Below are positions 1-10,299 of a stretch of 64,000 nt of DNA, one piece after another (the stretch's first letter is position 1; each line of letters opens with the position of its first letter). Location of the stretch: NCBI GenBank assembly GCA_949316235.1, contig OX438748.1, positions 25,546,575 through 25,610,574 on the forward strand. Direction: 5' to 3'. The translations under genes were made by a program, and so were the position numbers. Under the pieces are notes generated by a model that saw nothing but the letters and a program-made list of their open reading frames with translations, was not told the DNA's origin and did no database searches. The DNA comes from Oegoconia quadripuncta. Its lineage: Eukaryota; Arthropoda; Insecta; Lepidoptera; Autostichidae.

Positions 1-1040
1 GGGCATACCAACTACTTGGTAGCCACTAAGTTCATCGTCGTCTTTTAATAATATCGACATTTTTTACGATAATTATTATCTTGCGAAATCAAACACAATT
101 AAACTCAACGACCTTTAGTATATGGACAACGAATCAGAAATACCGATAATATTTAGACTAAAACCTACTTATATCTTTAAGACTTCTTTTGTCTTAATAA
201 AAAAAACTTAAAGAAAATATTACTCTGCCTACCTCAATCTATACAAACTATAAGCAAAACGTTAACTCTTAATTATTAGACAAGTGTCAATATAATTAAT
301 TATCAATGAACTTTCTACCAAAGGTACTACCTACCTAGTACTGAAATACAGCTAAATTAATGATATTTTTAAACGAAACGAAGTAATATCTAACTAAATA
401 AACTAAACTAGAATACTAGAAAAGTACTTATAAACACGAACGCGATTCGAAGTACTGCCTAACTATAAATTAAACCTAGAAAACTAAAAGTAGGTACTAA
501 ATAATTAACAATTAAATAAAGTATTCAATTGAAACTTCTTTTAATTCTGATAATTAAGTAATAATCAGTAATCCGTCACTAACCATATAATTCCTAACCT
601 GTTTAAATCTTTGAATTAATATAATAACAACCTGCCAATTAACCTTAGCAAACCTCACGAAATAATCAGCGAAATCAACGAAATGCAAATAATCCCTCCT
701 AATCCCTAGCAAACATTTTCAAGCGCAATAGAAGAATGTCGTAAACGACTGTAACGCGGCCGGTTGCCACTTTGCCATATAAGATTATCGGAAAAACAAA
801 ACGTAAGCGCGTTTTAAAATACAGTCAACGCCATCTAGCGACGCGTGCGGGTATCACCGCCACTCTTAGCCAATGCATTATATTTTGACCAAATTTTCGT
901 TTGTTTATTTAATTTGTGTAATGTTCGAGTAGAATAAAATTAATCGTTTGACTATTTCTTCTTGTAAACTTGTAATAAGTATAAGTAAGTATAAGTATAA
1001 AAGCCAGTCTAGTCTTATCCAGAGTTTTCCTTTAATTTTA
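1..1040. other. AT-rich sequence without recognisable gene
   Basis: No coding signal on either strand. Around 755-860 the sequence becomes less AT-rich but gives no readable protein. A short direct repeat of taagtata lies near 975-1000. Confidence 0.5.
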
Positions 1041-1112
1041 TTTATATTCGTATTAAAAGCAGAAGGGGAGGCATTCGCCCAGCAGTGGGACGCTATAGGC
1101 TAGATTAAATTA
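1040..1112 (+). mobile_element. LINE 3' end remnant (RTE-like)
   Basis: The stretch ggaggcattcgcccagcagt followed by gggacgctataggc is the degenerate 3' coding end and tail common to many lepidopteran LINEs. Only the terminus is left. Confidence 0.55.
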
Positions 1113-1960
1113 GAAGATGTGTCCCACTACGCTGGATTTTTGCAATGACAGTCGATTTTTCTATGTACCAATAGTAGAAGGGGGCATTACCATATCTCTA
1201 ATACAGCTGAGACCAGCTGAGGGTTCTTCATCTGATACTTCAGACCTTCGATTTTTGACATCAAATGAAGCGGCCCACCAAGTTGAATATTTTTTGTAAA
1301 GGCGGTATATGTCGATCTCTAATAGTTTGGTTGGGCTCTTGTGTTTCCTAATCAGGGTCACCAGGTACTCCAGATCTTCGATTATCCTAGTTTTTATAGT
1401 TTTCCCTTTATGTGGCCATTGAACCATAACTCTGTACCAAATTTCAGCTCTCCGAGTTTATGGGAAGTACTAGTTCTATTTTGATGATCATGAGTGAGTG
1501 AGTGAGTGAGTGAGTGTCATATGATAAATGCGAAACTTTGCTTTCGCTTAACTTCGGAACTAAATGACCTACAGACTTGAAATTTTGGATTTTAAGTATG
1601 TGATTATAGCTTACTGGATGACGAAAATTTCTGCGTTCTAGGCTTATCCAGAGGTTCTAAAATAGGGGCCTGAAAATGCGGCGAAATGGTTCCAGTAAAG
1701 GATGGTACGGCAGTGTTTGCTTCGCGCTCGACTTGGCGGGGGCACTGCCGTGCCCCCAGATCTACATTCGACAAGTTAATCGTACCGACACAACAAATGC
1801 TATTAATTTTAAGTAAGTAATCGGACTTCGTCTTCTCGTCCAAAATACCTCAGTCAAGTCAAGTCAAGTAGGTTTCATACAAACTCCAATCGATCAAATG
1901 TGCGGATATGTTCCTTGTTGACTATGGAACGGAAGGACAAACTACAAAACATACAAAGAC
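1113..1960. mobile_element. Transposon-derived sequence with GTGA microsatellite
   Basis: Contains a (gagt)n run at 1491-1517 followed by atgcgaaactttgctttcgc, a context seen at ends of lepidopteran non-autonomous elements, and an imperfect palindrome around ggcactgccgtgcccc (1741-1756). No intact ORF. The family is not identified. Confidence 0.4.
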
Positions 1961-2263
1961 ATTTACGATTCGGAGGTCGCGGCGCGGGTGCGATCCCCAG
2001 CGGGGTACATGTTTAAGTACCTACTCGGTTTGGTTGGTGGTAGGACATTTTAAATGTACGCCTGGCTAGCTACCACCATCTTATCTAAATCTGCCGCCAA
2101 GCAGCAATGTTAATAGTATTGTTGTGTTCCGGTTGTCAAAGATAAGATAGCCAGGCCCCCAAATGTGTTGGAGTTTTCGGGTCAGTACGCTTCCACCTTC
2201 GACCTCATCTTCACTTCAGGTGTGATTGAGGTCAAGTACCAACCCGTTGTGCATAAAAAAAAA
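1961..2263 (+). repeat. SINE-A copy, 5' truncated
   Basis: Starts inside the tRNA-like head, reads through the central gtttggttggtggtaggaca segment and ends in an A run after cgttgtgcat. The same order and length are seen in about 20 places in the window. Confidence 0.85.
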
Positions 2264-2507
2264 GACAAATATAACCATTTTGTGTGCCACTGTGGCAAAG
2301 AGGAATGGGACTCAGCATTATGCTCAGCTCGTAAGGACTGGGCGCTGTTCTTCCGTCGTACCCTACGACAGGGCCACGTGTAAAATCTGTGTTAGCATTA
2401 GCAATGATATCTTATGGCACTGAAACGTGTTCTCTCACTATAACTGTATTTTCTTATCTGTTGTGCAATAAAGTGTATTTGTATTGTATTGTATTGTATT
2501 GTATTAT
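2264..2507 (+). mobile_element. LINE 3' UTR tail (J-type)
   Basis: Ends in ttgtgcaataaagtgtattt and a (gtatt)n tail, matching the tails at 17340, 17985 and 53432. Consistent with jockey-like LINE 3' ends that carry a pentanucleotide tail in place of pure poly(A). Confidence 0.6.
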
Positions 2508-2676
2508 ATAACCCTCATAAGAAACCTCAAGGTCATGCATCGAGCTATGGAGAAGGTGATGCTCGGCGTTTCACTGCCAGTCTAGTAAAAATACGCAATT
2601 TTTGTGTACTTCCTATAATTTTAAAGTTCCTGATTTTTTGTAGAAGGATGGAGTACCCATCAGTAACGAAATAAAA

Positions 2677-2775
2677 ATGTTTTTTTTTTTCTTTTTATAT
2701 GAGAGGGCGGCAAACGAGCGTGCGGGTCACCTGATGGAAAGCAATCACCGCCGCCCATGGACACCCGCAACACCA
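2677..2775 (-). mobile_element. Jockey-like LINE 3' end
   Basis: Reverse complement reads catgggcggcggtgattgct, then ttccatcaggtgacc and cgccctctcatat plus poly(A). Same terminus as at 3047-3163 and 21173-21430. Confidence 0.75.
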
Positions 2776-2814
2776 AAATTAAATATAGGTACTATAGGTA
2801 TTTAGTAATAAAAC

Positions 2815-3010
2815 ATAAACCTGTTTGGTGTAGTGGTTAGAAACTCTGCTGCTATACCAAAAGGTCGCGGGTTCGAATCCCGCTGGAGGCATATGTTTGT
2901 ATGATAAATACAGATATGTGTTCCCCGAGTTATGTATCATCCGTTTCGCCGTGATTGAACAACAAATAAACAAACATCCAAACTTTCGCATTTATAATAT
3001 TAGTTAGGTA
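2815..3010 (+). repeat. SINE-C head fused to family-I terminus
   Basis: tRNA-like head with A box TGGTGTAGTGG and B box GGTTCGAATCC, then a switch near 2940 to catccgtttcgccgtg and the terminus ttcgcatttataatattagt. The normal SINE-C body is missing. Confidence 0.75.
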
Positions 3011-3046
3011 AGATCTAGAGTACTATTACCTATTCTGTGGATCTAG

Positions 3047-3163
3047 TAAGGCCGGCAACGCATCTGTGACCCTTTTGGTGTTGCGGGTGTCCATGGGCGG
3101 CGGTGATTGCTTTCCATCAGGTGACACGCATGTTCGTTTGCCGCCCTCTCATATAAAAAAAAA
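3047..3163 (+). mobile_element. Jockey-like LINE 3' end
   Basis: aaggccggcaacgcatctgt through ttccatcaggtgac to the tail ctcatataaaaaaaa. It faces the opposite-strand copy at 2677-2775 across the SINE-C chimera. Confidence 0.75.
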
Positions 3164-3261
3164 CAGTTTTGGAGTGGTGCATCGTACTGTTCCAGGGAGA
3201 AAGAGACATTATTACTTTAAAACTGGTTTTGTTTAGTTGGTGTACATCCGAATCGACACCA
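3164..3261. repeat. MITE-F, one half
   Basis: Covers the interior tggagtggtgcatcgtactg and one terminal repeat gttggtgtacatccgaatcg. The other arm is absent. Complete relatives are at 24935 and 37924. Confidence 0.75.
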
Positions 3262-3780
3262 TTATCTATCATTACAGGGAGAGGGTATGAATACAGTTGC
3301 ATTTAGTTTTTTCAAGAAAAACGCGGTTATTCGTTGCTCCGAGGTCAAACCGTATTTTCCCTGGGCTAAATTAAGATTCGGAAGAACTAACCTACCTATT
3401 AGAGTAAAACATGTAGGCACAGACAGACTTTCCGTTTCGGAAAACTTTTCTTTTCGTATGTACTTATTATTAGGGGACAGGATGGTGGCTGACATGAACA
3501 TAGGTAGGTAATAAAATAAACATTAATTTTGGACATGATATTTAATTACGGTCCTTATATTAATTTTTGGCTAATTGGTTACATTTTGGCAGTAAAGTAT
3601 ATGACATTTATAATAACTAGGTATGGTAAAGTGCGCGAATAAATACGCGTTTTATTTCTAAAAGCACATGAAATGTTTATGTACAATTTTGAACAAGTTA
3701 GGTACAGGTAGGTACCTACTAATAAACAATGCATAGACTTCCGGCCATCTTTTTGTAAAAGTATTAAATATCTGTGATAC
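3262..3780. other. Unassigned sequence
   Basis: A short block near 3308-3368 (ending ttttccctgggc) recurs at 18386-18440, so part is repetitive. The overlapping opposite ORFs across 3262-3511 show no recognisable domain and are taken as chance. Confidence 0.4.
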
Positions 3781-3785
3781 ACATA

Positions 3786-3876
3786 GCGCCCTCTAGTTCC
3801 AAATTACTAACTAAGCTTGAATTGTGGATACCAGATACTTATCCAAATACATTTTTATAAATAAAAACATATACAG
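3786..3876 (-). repeat. SINE-C 3' fragment
   Basis: Contains acatagcgccctctagttcc and gtggataccagatacttatc, the diagnostic 3' body of SINE-C in reverse orientation, without the tRNA-like head. Confidence 0.65.
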
Positions 3877-3941
3877 AGAGTGAAGATTAATTCGTGTAAT
3901 TCCTGTTTTCTGGCGACTCCACTCCCGAATACAAAAACTTT

Positions 3942-4284
3942 CTTTTTTTTTTTTTTTGTGCACGACGGATTCGTACTTGACCTCAATCACACCTGATGTT
4001 AAGTGAAGATGAGGTCGAAGGTGGAAGCGTACTGACCCGGAAACCCCAACACATTTGGGGGACATGGCTATCTTATCTCTGACAACCGGAACACAACAAT
4101 GCTAGTAACATTGCTGCTTGGCGGCAGATTCAGATAAGATGGTGGTAGCTAGCCAGGCGGACATTTTAAAATGCCCTACCACCAACCAAACCGAGTACTT
4201 AAAACATGTACCCCGCTGGGGATCGAACCCGCGACCTCCGAATCGTAAACCCAATGTTGTTTACATTGAGCCACGGAGGCGGTT
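3942..4284 (-). repeat. SINE-A, near full length
   Basis: Begins (in + coordinates) with a T run, the reverse of the A tail, and ends with the reversed head gagccacggaggcggt. The B box GGTTCGATCCC is present in reverse. Full-length architecture of about 340 bp. Confidence 0.9.
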
Positions 4285-4483
4285 ACAAGGAACTATAGCC
4301 GAATTCAGCCGAAAATTGTTGGAATTCCATACTAAAGCTGGTTTGAGAATGGTTTACCTTGTATTGATAATAGAATTTTTTTTGATTGAATTTGACTATG
4401 GTTCCTTGGGGAAAGTTGTTCGTAATAGTGACGTCACCACTTATTGGGAATTACACGAATTCAAATTCACCACCTACAAGTAG

Positions 4484-4605
4484 ATGCATAACATCCATAA
4501 CTCGGGTACACTGTTCGCATTCATCATACAAACATGACCGGGATTCGAACTTGCGACCTTTTAGTATAGCAGTCAGGATTTTAACCACTACACCGAACGA
4601 CTTAT
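4484..4605 (-). repeat. SINE-C head
   Basis: Reverse strand shows tRNA-like A box near 4595 and a B box variant ggttcgaatcccgg reading gttcgaatcccggtc at 4550-4535, with the usual open spacing. Body truncated. Confidence 0.65.
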
Positions 4606-4784
4606 AAAGCGTTCAACGGAGTCATTAGGTGCCCTAAAATTAATGTCTAATAACTGAAGCCTGGTTTAAACTATCAGAATCTTTTTCTAACATTTATTTT
4701 TTAATTAATTTATAATTTTATTACCAAAGCACCGTATGAAATTAATTAAATTCAATACAGTTTAAAACACGTATGTCTTGACTT

Positions 4785-5052
4785 TTCTTTAATGGTACAA
4801 AATGTCTTTTTCTTTTATGGTACAAATGACATTTATGGTACTAGCTAATGGTACAACTGAACAAGGGAATGTCTACTTTTTCTTTCATTGTACTAAGGAA
4901 ACAAACTTATATCATTTGTACCATCAATGGCACTAGCCAATGGTACTACTGAACAAGGGAATATCTACTTTTTCTTTCGTGGTACTAAGGATACAAACTT
5001 GTGTCATTTGTACCATCAATGGTATTAGCCAATGGTACTACTGACACAAGGG
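4785..5052. repeat. Tandem repeat, 92-bp unit, about three copies
   Basis: The anchors acaaggg at 4861, 4953 and 5045 are exactly 92 bp apart. Units share aatggtac, actttttctttc and atttgtaccatcaatgg. The first unit is the most diverged. Confidence 0.8.
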
Positions 5053-5469
5053 CTATTATTGTTATTTTAACCCCTCCCTGGATCTGCCTACATATTCTAT
5101 GGAATAGTTGATTTTCTTTTTCGAGGTTTCACAGAATTCCAATTTTAAATGGCATGCATGTAATATGTCATTCATTAATTTTATGGCACCTAATTCTAAT
5201 CAGACATCTAATAAATATGAGGCCTTATATTTCGTTTCACAAAATAAACTACATAATTATCTAGGTATACTTATTACATACTTACAATCTTAGCGACTAG
5301 TTTAATTGCACTATGTTACAACTTTGGTTTTACATTTAATTATTATATAAATATTTAAACAATTAAAAAATGTACGAGGTCATTAGATCTTTAGAACAAT
5401 CAATAGTATCTACAATTCTGTAAGTTCACAGACCACAATTCTAGACATCTATAACCACAGAGTACCTAC
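5053..5469. other. AT-rich sequence, nothing recognised
   Basis: No coding signal, no repeat shared with the rest of the window that could be seen by eye. Confidence 0.4.
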
Positions 5470-6217
5470 TATACCGGATGAGTTTTTTTACAGTAAGGAA
5501 AAAAAAAAGGCTTTTTGGCGGGAACTCGGCGAGTGAAGTAGCATTTTTCTTTATAAGTCTTAAAATTTGTGCATTCTAACTTTTGAAGCTTAATAATGGC
5601 AGAATATTGTGCAGCAAACGTTAGTGTTGGTGTACAGGTGAAGGGAAGTGTAAATTAAAGTGCGTAACGGAGCTTTCGGGTTCCCACAAGAAGCCGCCAA
5701 AATCTTTTGTAAAGCATTCTGCCACTTTACTGAAGAATGACTTGACCGTGACTAGACTCTGTATACGACGAATTACTTGTTTTGATTGAGACTGACCTAT
5801 AAACTGAAGAAATAAGATAAATAAAAATTTGCACTCGAAACTGGCAGTAATGTCCCTCGACAATGAGGTTGACTGGTTGCCATCCTCTAAAATAAGAAGA
5901 AGAAGAAGGAAAAAAAATAGGGCATATTAGGTAAGTGAAATAGAAGGCATTAGCATATTTTTTTTTTAAACTATCATCGAATAACGTGATTTGACGGTCG
6001 CGTTTGTAGCCTATTCCAAATATTTACATAATTTTTAAAAAACTTTGAGAAAATATGAGTTCCAAATAAATTTCGCATGATAGGAACGAATCCCGCGGCA
6101 GTCGTAAACGGCCAGGCCGTGTCGATGATGGTTTTGAAAAAAAGAAACTACCTATGCCTATTTGACTTACCTAATATGTCCTAGTTTTTCCTTACTGTAA
6201 AAAAACTCACCGGTATA
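5470..6217. mobile_element. MITE-E copy 1, split by retroposon D
   Basis: Left end ccggatgagttttttta and right end taaaaaaactcaccgg are inverted. Inside them tagggcatattaggtaagtg pairs with cacttacctaatatgtccta-like sequence at the right. No transposase. Retroposon D sits at 5509-5905. Confidence 0.85.
5509..5905 (+). mobile_element. Retroposon D, copy 1
   Basis: Starts ggctttttggcgggaactcg and ends in a (GAA)n tract. Flanked by aagg plus A-run on both sides (5495-5508 and 5906-5917), a likely target duplication of about 12 bp. Almost identical to the copy at 11192, apart from a few base changes and a short duplication of gactgt in copy 2. It carries a short frame [17 protein letters not shown]. 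Confidence 0.85.
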
Positions 6218-6514
6218 TAAAACGAAAATTTGATTATTTACAAGCGGATCGAATGCATGAATAATTCAATTTAACTTCGAGTCCAATTAATTCCAATATA
6301 TTACAATATTACCAGTAAAATAAACGATTTCTGACAGAAAATAACATTTGCGCAGTTGTTACGAGATCTGTGGCAAATTATTTAAAAATGTCGGATTATA
6401 TTATGTTGTTGCTCTGCTATCGCTGGCCAGCTTACAATTGCATTTAGTTGTATAGTTAGCTGTAACAAGCACCTTGCAGAGTGTTGCTCGTTAAAGAAAT
6501 TTACTGCTATTGTT
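6218..6514. other. AT-rich sequence, nothing recognised
   Basis: No coding or repeat assignment. Confidence 0.4.
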
Positions 6515-6860
6515 ATACTTCTGCTAGTTCCACGATATATCAAGAGTCACTTCCCCTTCAACTCAGTATTGAATCATCGAAAATGTTGCCGAGTTGACAC
6601 CTTAGTGTTGTCATCGAAACGATTAACCGACACAACTAATTTGTAGTTTCTATAAGATATTGAAATGTACCTTCCTTATTTAAACAATAAAGCGTATTTG
6701 ATTGATTGATTGATTAGGTAGTGGATTTGTCACAAATAAATACTTCTGCAAGTTACACCATACATATATCAAGCAGTCACATCCTCTTTCAACTCAGTTT
6801 AAAGCATCGTAAATATTGCCTAGTTGAAATTCAGTGTTGTCACCTATACGATTAGTGGAT
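6515..6860. repeat. Diverged tandem duplication interrupted by a LINE tail
   Basis: 6515-6630 and 6737-6860 share cttctgc-agtt, tatatcaag, ttcaactcagt and gtgttgtcac. The 6631-6715 piece between them ends in aataaagcgtatttgattga with (gatt)n and matches the LINE tail at 53640-53725. Confidence 0.7.
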
Positions 6861-7143
6861 TTATCACGAAAAATAGATGCAAAATTTGATACTAGGATGA
6901 GCCAGCAATTTAAGGACAACCATATTGGTCCTTCGACCTGGCCGCTTTCAGTATTGTTACCAGCACTAGTAACATGACAATTGCGATAAAGTTTTATATC
7001 GCGCGATATAATATTTGTCCTGCTCACTCACTTGGACTAAATATACAACTATCCCACGTCGACGGGCGACAGACAATGTCATGGTTCGGGGGCAGATAAC
7101 TTCTCAATCAACTCTTCTCCATAGCATGTCAGCGGACATTATC

Positions 7144-7169
7144 TTTGCGGATTTTAGAGAATCCGCAAA
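7144..7169 (-). other. Perfect 10-bp hairpin downstream of the Hr51 stop
   Basis: tttgcggatt, six-base loop, aatccgcaaa. It lies about 100 bases past the stop codon, so it should be in the 3' UTR if that reaches so far. Function unknown. Confidence 0.6.
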
Positions 7170-7267
7170 AGTAGCGCGACTGCGAGTTTAAATAGTCCCA
7201 AAGTCAGTCAAGAGATGGCGCTGTACAATTTTGAAACAAGCTCCAATTCTGCTTTCAGTCAGTTCAC

Positions 7268-7506
7268 TCAATTTTTATACATATCAGCGAGCACCTTCTC
7301 CATGGGCGTATGTCCTATGGTTTTGGAGAAGAACTCCCTCTCGAGCTGATGTGGGGTGACCAGCCTGAGGAGAGGCAGCAGTAGCAGGAGGCGACCGAAC
7401 CGGGCCGGCGCCGCGCCGTGAGCGGTGCGAGCGTGCGACATCAACATCACCTGCGCTTGGTCCTGGAGATTCTCAATTTGGAGAGGGTCTTTGAGGCCTC
7501 GAGTTT
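7268..7506 (-). CDS. Hr51: Hr51 terminal exon: helices 9-12, AF-2 and stop
   Basis: 239 nt ending in TGA (7270-7268). After the split Glu codon (g|aa) it reads [20 protein letters not shown], an Ala/Arg-rich loop, [40 protein letters not shown] and [14 protein letters not shown], the KTIGxTPMEK helix and the C-terminal MYKN are diagnostic of NR2E3-type receptors, and the protein ends exactly where the family ends. Acceptor ccacag|aaactc. No convincing polyadenylation signal was picked out downstream. Confidence 0.96.
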
Positions 7507-10198
7507 CTGTGGAGGAAAGTCAAAAGATAGTGTACCAGTTACGGTGAATTATTTAAGAGTTTTCAGAGTAATCATAATAATTAAGCATTTTTAAATTTAG
7601 ATCGACTGCGTTGGACCTTAGTAATAAAAGGTTGTGGACGATCCTAGGTACCTTGCTTGTATGTTTGTCAAACCTTTACAACAACAAAAGATAAATTGTG
7701 TTTGATGTAGTTGGTTAGCGAGGCAAAGTTCCCGACCCGACAATCAATTTTTCACCACCTCCGTGGCTCAATGTAAACAACATTGGGTTTACGATCGCGG
7801 GTCGCGGGTTCGATCGCCAGCGGGATACTCGGTTTGGTTGGTGGTAGGGCATTTTAAATGTCCGCCTGGCTAGCTACCACCATCTTATCTAAATCTACCG
7901 CCAAGCAGCAATGTTAATAGCATTGCTGTGTTCCGGTTGTCAGACATAAGATAGCCAGTCCCCCAAACGAGTTGTGGTTTCAGGGTCAGTACGCTTTACT
8001 TAATATCAGGTGTGATTAAGGCCAAGTACCAACCCGTTGTACATAAAAAAAATCCGTTTCGCCGCCAATGAACAACAAAGAACCAAACTTTCGCATTTAT
8101 GATATTAGTTAGATTAATATGTATTGGTAAACAGACTACATTTGAGTCTAATAAAACATGTTTCTGTAGTTAATAGTTTTAACTTCCATATTTTTTAAAA
8201 CACGCGATGCAATGTAATTTGGTTTGCGGTTTTCCTTACCTACCTCGTATGTTATTATTAGTCAAGGTACCGATGTTAGGTATGCGATATAATGTCCAGT
8301 CGTAATTATATTAGGTAGGTATTTTTTTATAAATAAATCTATATTACTCAAGCAAGATTCTTAATAATAATGCAAGTTATGGTTAGACTTGGAATATTTT
8401 TAAATATGTATGTTTTTTTTACTTACAGCACATAAATAAATATGCATGTGTAGGAATGCACATACATGCACACACAGCAGTAGCTACAGTATTGCCGAAT
8501 GTAAAGCTTTGATCTTGGCTGAACGTTAAAAGAATACATTTATTCGTCGACCATGACAACACAAGTCTCTTAAGGCCAGTGCCTGCAGTCTCGACATAGA
8601 TAGCGATCGTTATGTTATGGAATTCGGTCGTCGTAATTATATTAGGTAGGTATTTTTTTATAAATAAATCTATATTACTCAAGCAAGATTCTTAATAATA
8701 ATGCAAGTTATGGTTAGACTTGGAATATTTTTAAATACGTAAGTTCTTTTACTTAAATAACATAAATAAATATGCATGTGTTGGAATGCACATACATGCA
8801 CACACAGCAGTAGCTACAGTATTGCCGAATGTAAAGCTTTGATCTTGGCTGAACGTTAAAAGAATACATTTATTCGTCGACCATGACAACACAAGTCTCT
8901 TAAGGCCAGTGCCTGCAGTCTCGACATAGATAGCGATCGTTATGTTATCGAATTCGGTCGCTAAGTCCTAACAATATTATTTTAATTGGGGAATTACAGT
9001 CTTTAGTATCAAAATATCGGTTTCCATTGAAACTACGCTTCCAACGCTACGCTTCAGGCTTCCAACAAAAACCGATATGATTATGAACACTATAACATTT
9101 AGAATAAGATCCTTAGGAGTTAACGACCGAAATCGGTAGCTATCTATGTCGAGACTGCGGGCCCGGGCCAGCTTACGAAATTTGACGAAAAGATGAATCT
9201 TGAGCTTCCAATGTTAAAAAGGTTGTTGAATTCTACTACACAAAAATTATTATAGAATGAAGAAACAAAGAAACACAATAACCGAAAAGAATCATCAGTC
9301 TCGGAAAAACACACAGGCGATTGCCGGGCCCCGCGCGCCTGCTCTCGTCCTTCCTTTGCTTCACCCCCGTAATAATAGTACATTATTGCAAGGGCCGGGC
9401 AATTTCCATTTCCGCCGAGGCATATATAGTGCTTTTCTCAAAAGAATGTAGGGAAATAATAAATATTTAAATAACAAATCAAGACGAATTTTCAGCTTTG
9501 CCGCCGATTTTCTTTTTATCATCTGTGCCGAAAAGCAAACGCAATTTGTACTAAGCAAAGAGATTTTGGTATGCCAAGAATGATAAAAGAGATTCAATCA
9601 AAGAGTATATAATAACCCCAGCACGCCGTTTCATACAATATTGCTGGAGCGTTATAATGTTCCAAATTCAAAAAACGCTCCTGCAATGGATTTATTTTTC
9701 GCTGTCCGTAAATTAGATAGGTACATCGCGTGTTTTTTTTTCGAAAGTAATGACAATATTTCCATGCATGTTTGAGAACAGTAGATTTCCTGAACAGCCT
9801 CGCTTTAAGCTACAATTTATCGCTATCTACGACATATTATTTTAAGTTATAGAAGCCCTAGCTTCTAGTCAAGAAATATAGGATTTTCCTATTTCAAGCA
9901 GTAGTGTTACAGTTGCAATTCAGTATTATTATGTTTCAATGTAGCATGTGAATTCATAAATATATATACCTGATGATTTTTTTTTCCGTAAGGAAAAAAA
10001 TAGGGCATATTAGGTAAGTGAAATAAAAGTTATTGGCATAGGTTGTATGTATGTATGTATATATGTGTGTATATATCTCCACTTGTGAATATTTCTAAGC
10101 ATTTCTAATTATACCTAACACAAATACGCTCGCACGCACACACACAAACAGTCACTCACTCACTCACACCCACACACACACACACACACAAACAGTCA

Positions 10199-10261
<63 letters not shown>

Positions 10262-10262
10262 G

Positions 10263-10299
<37 letters not shown>

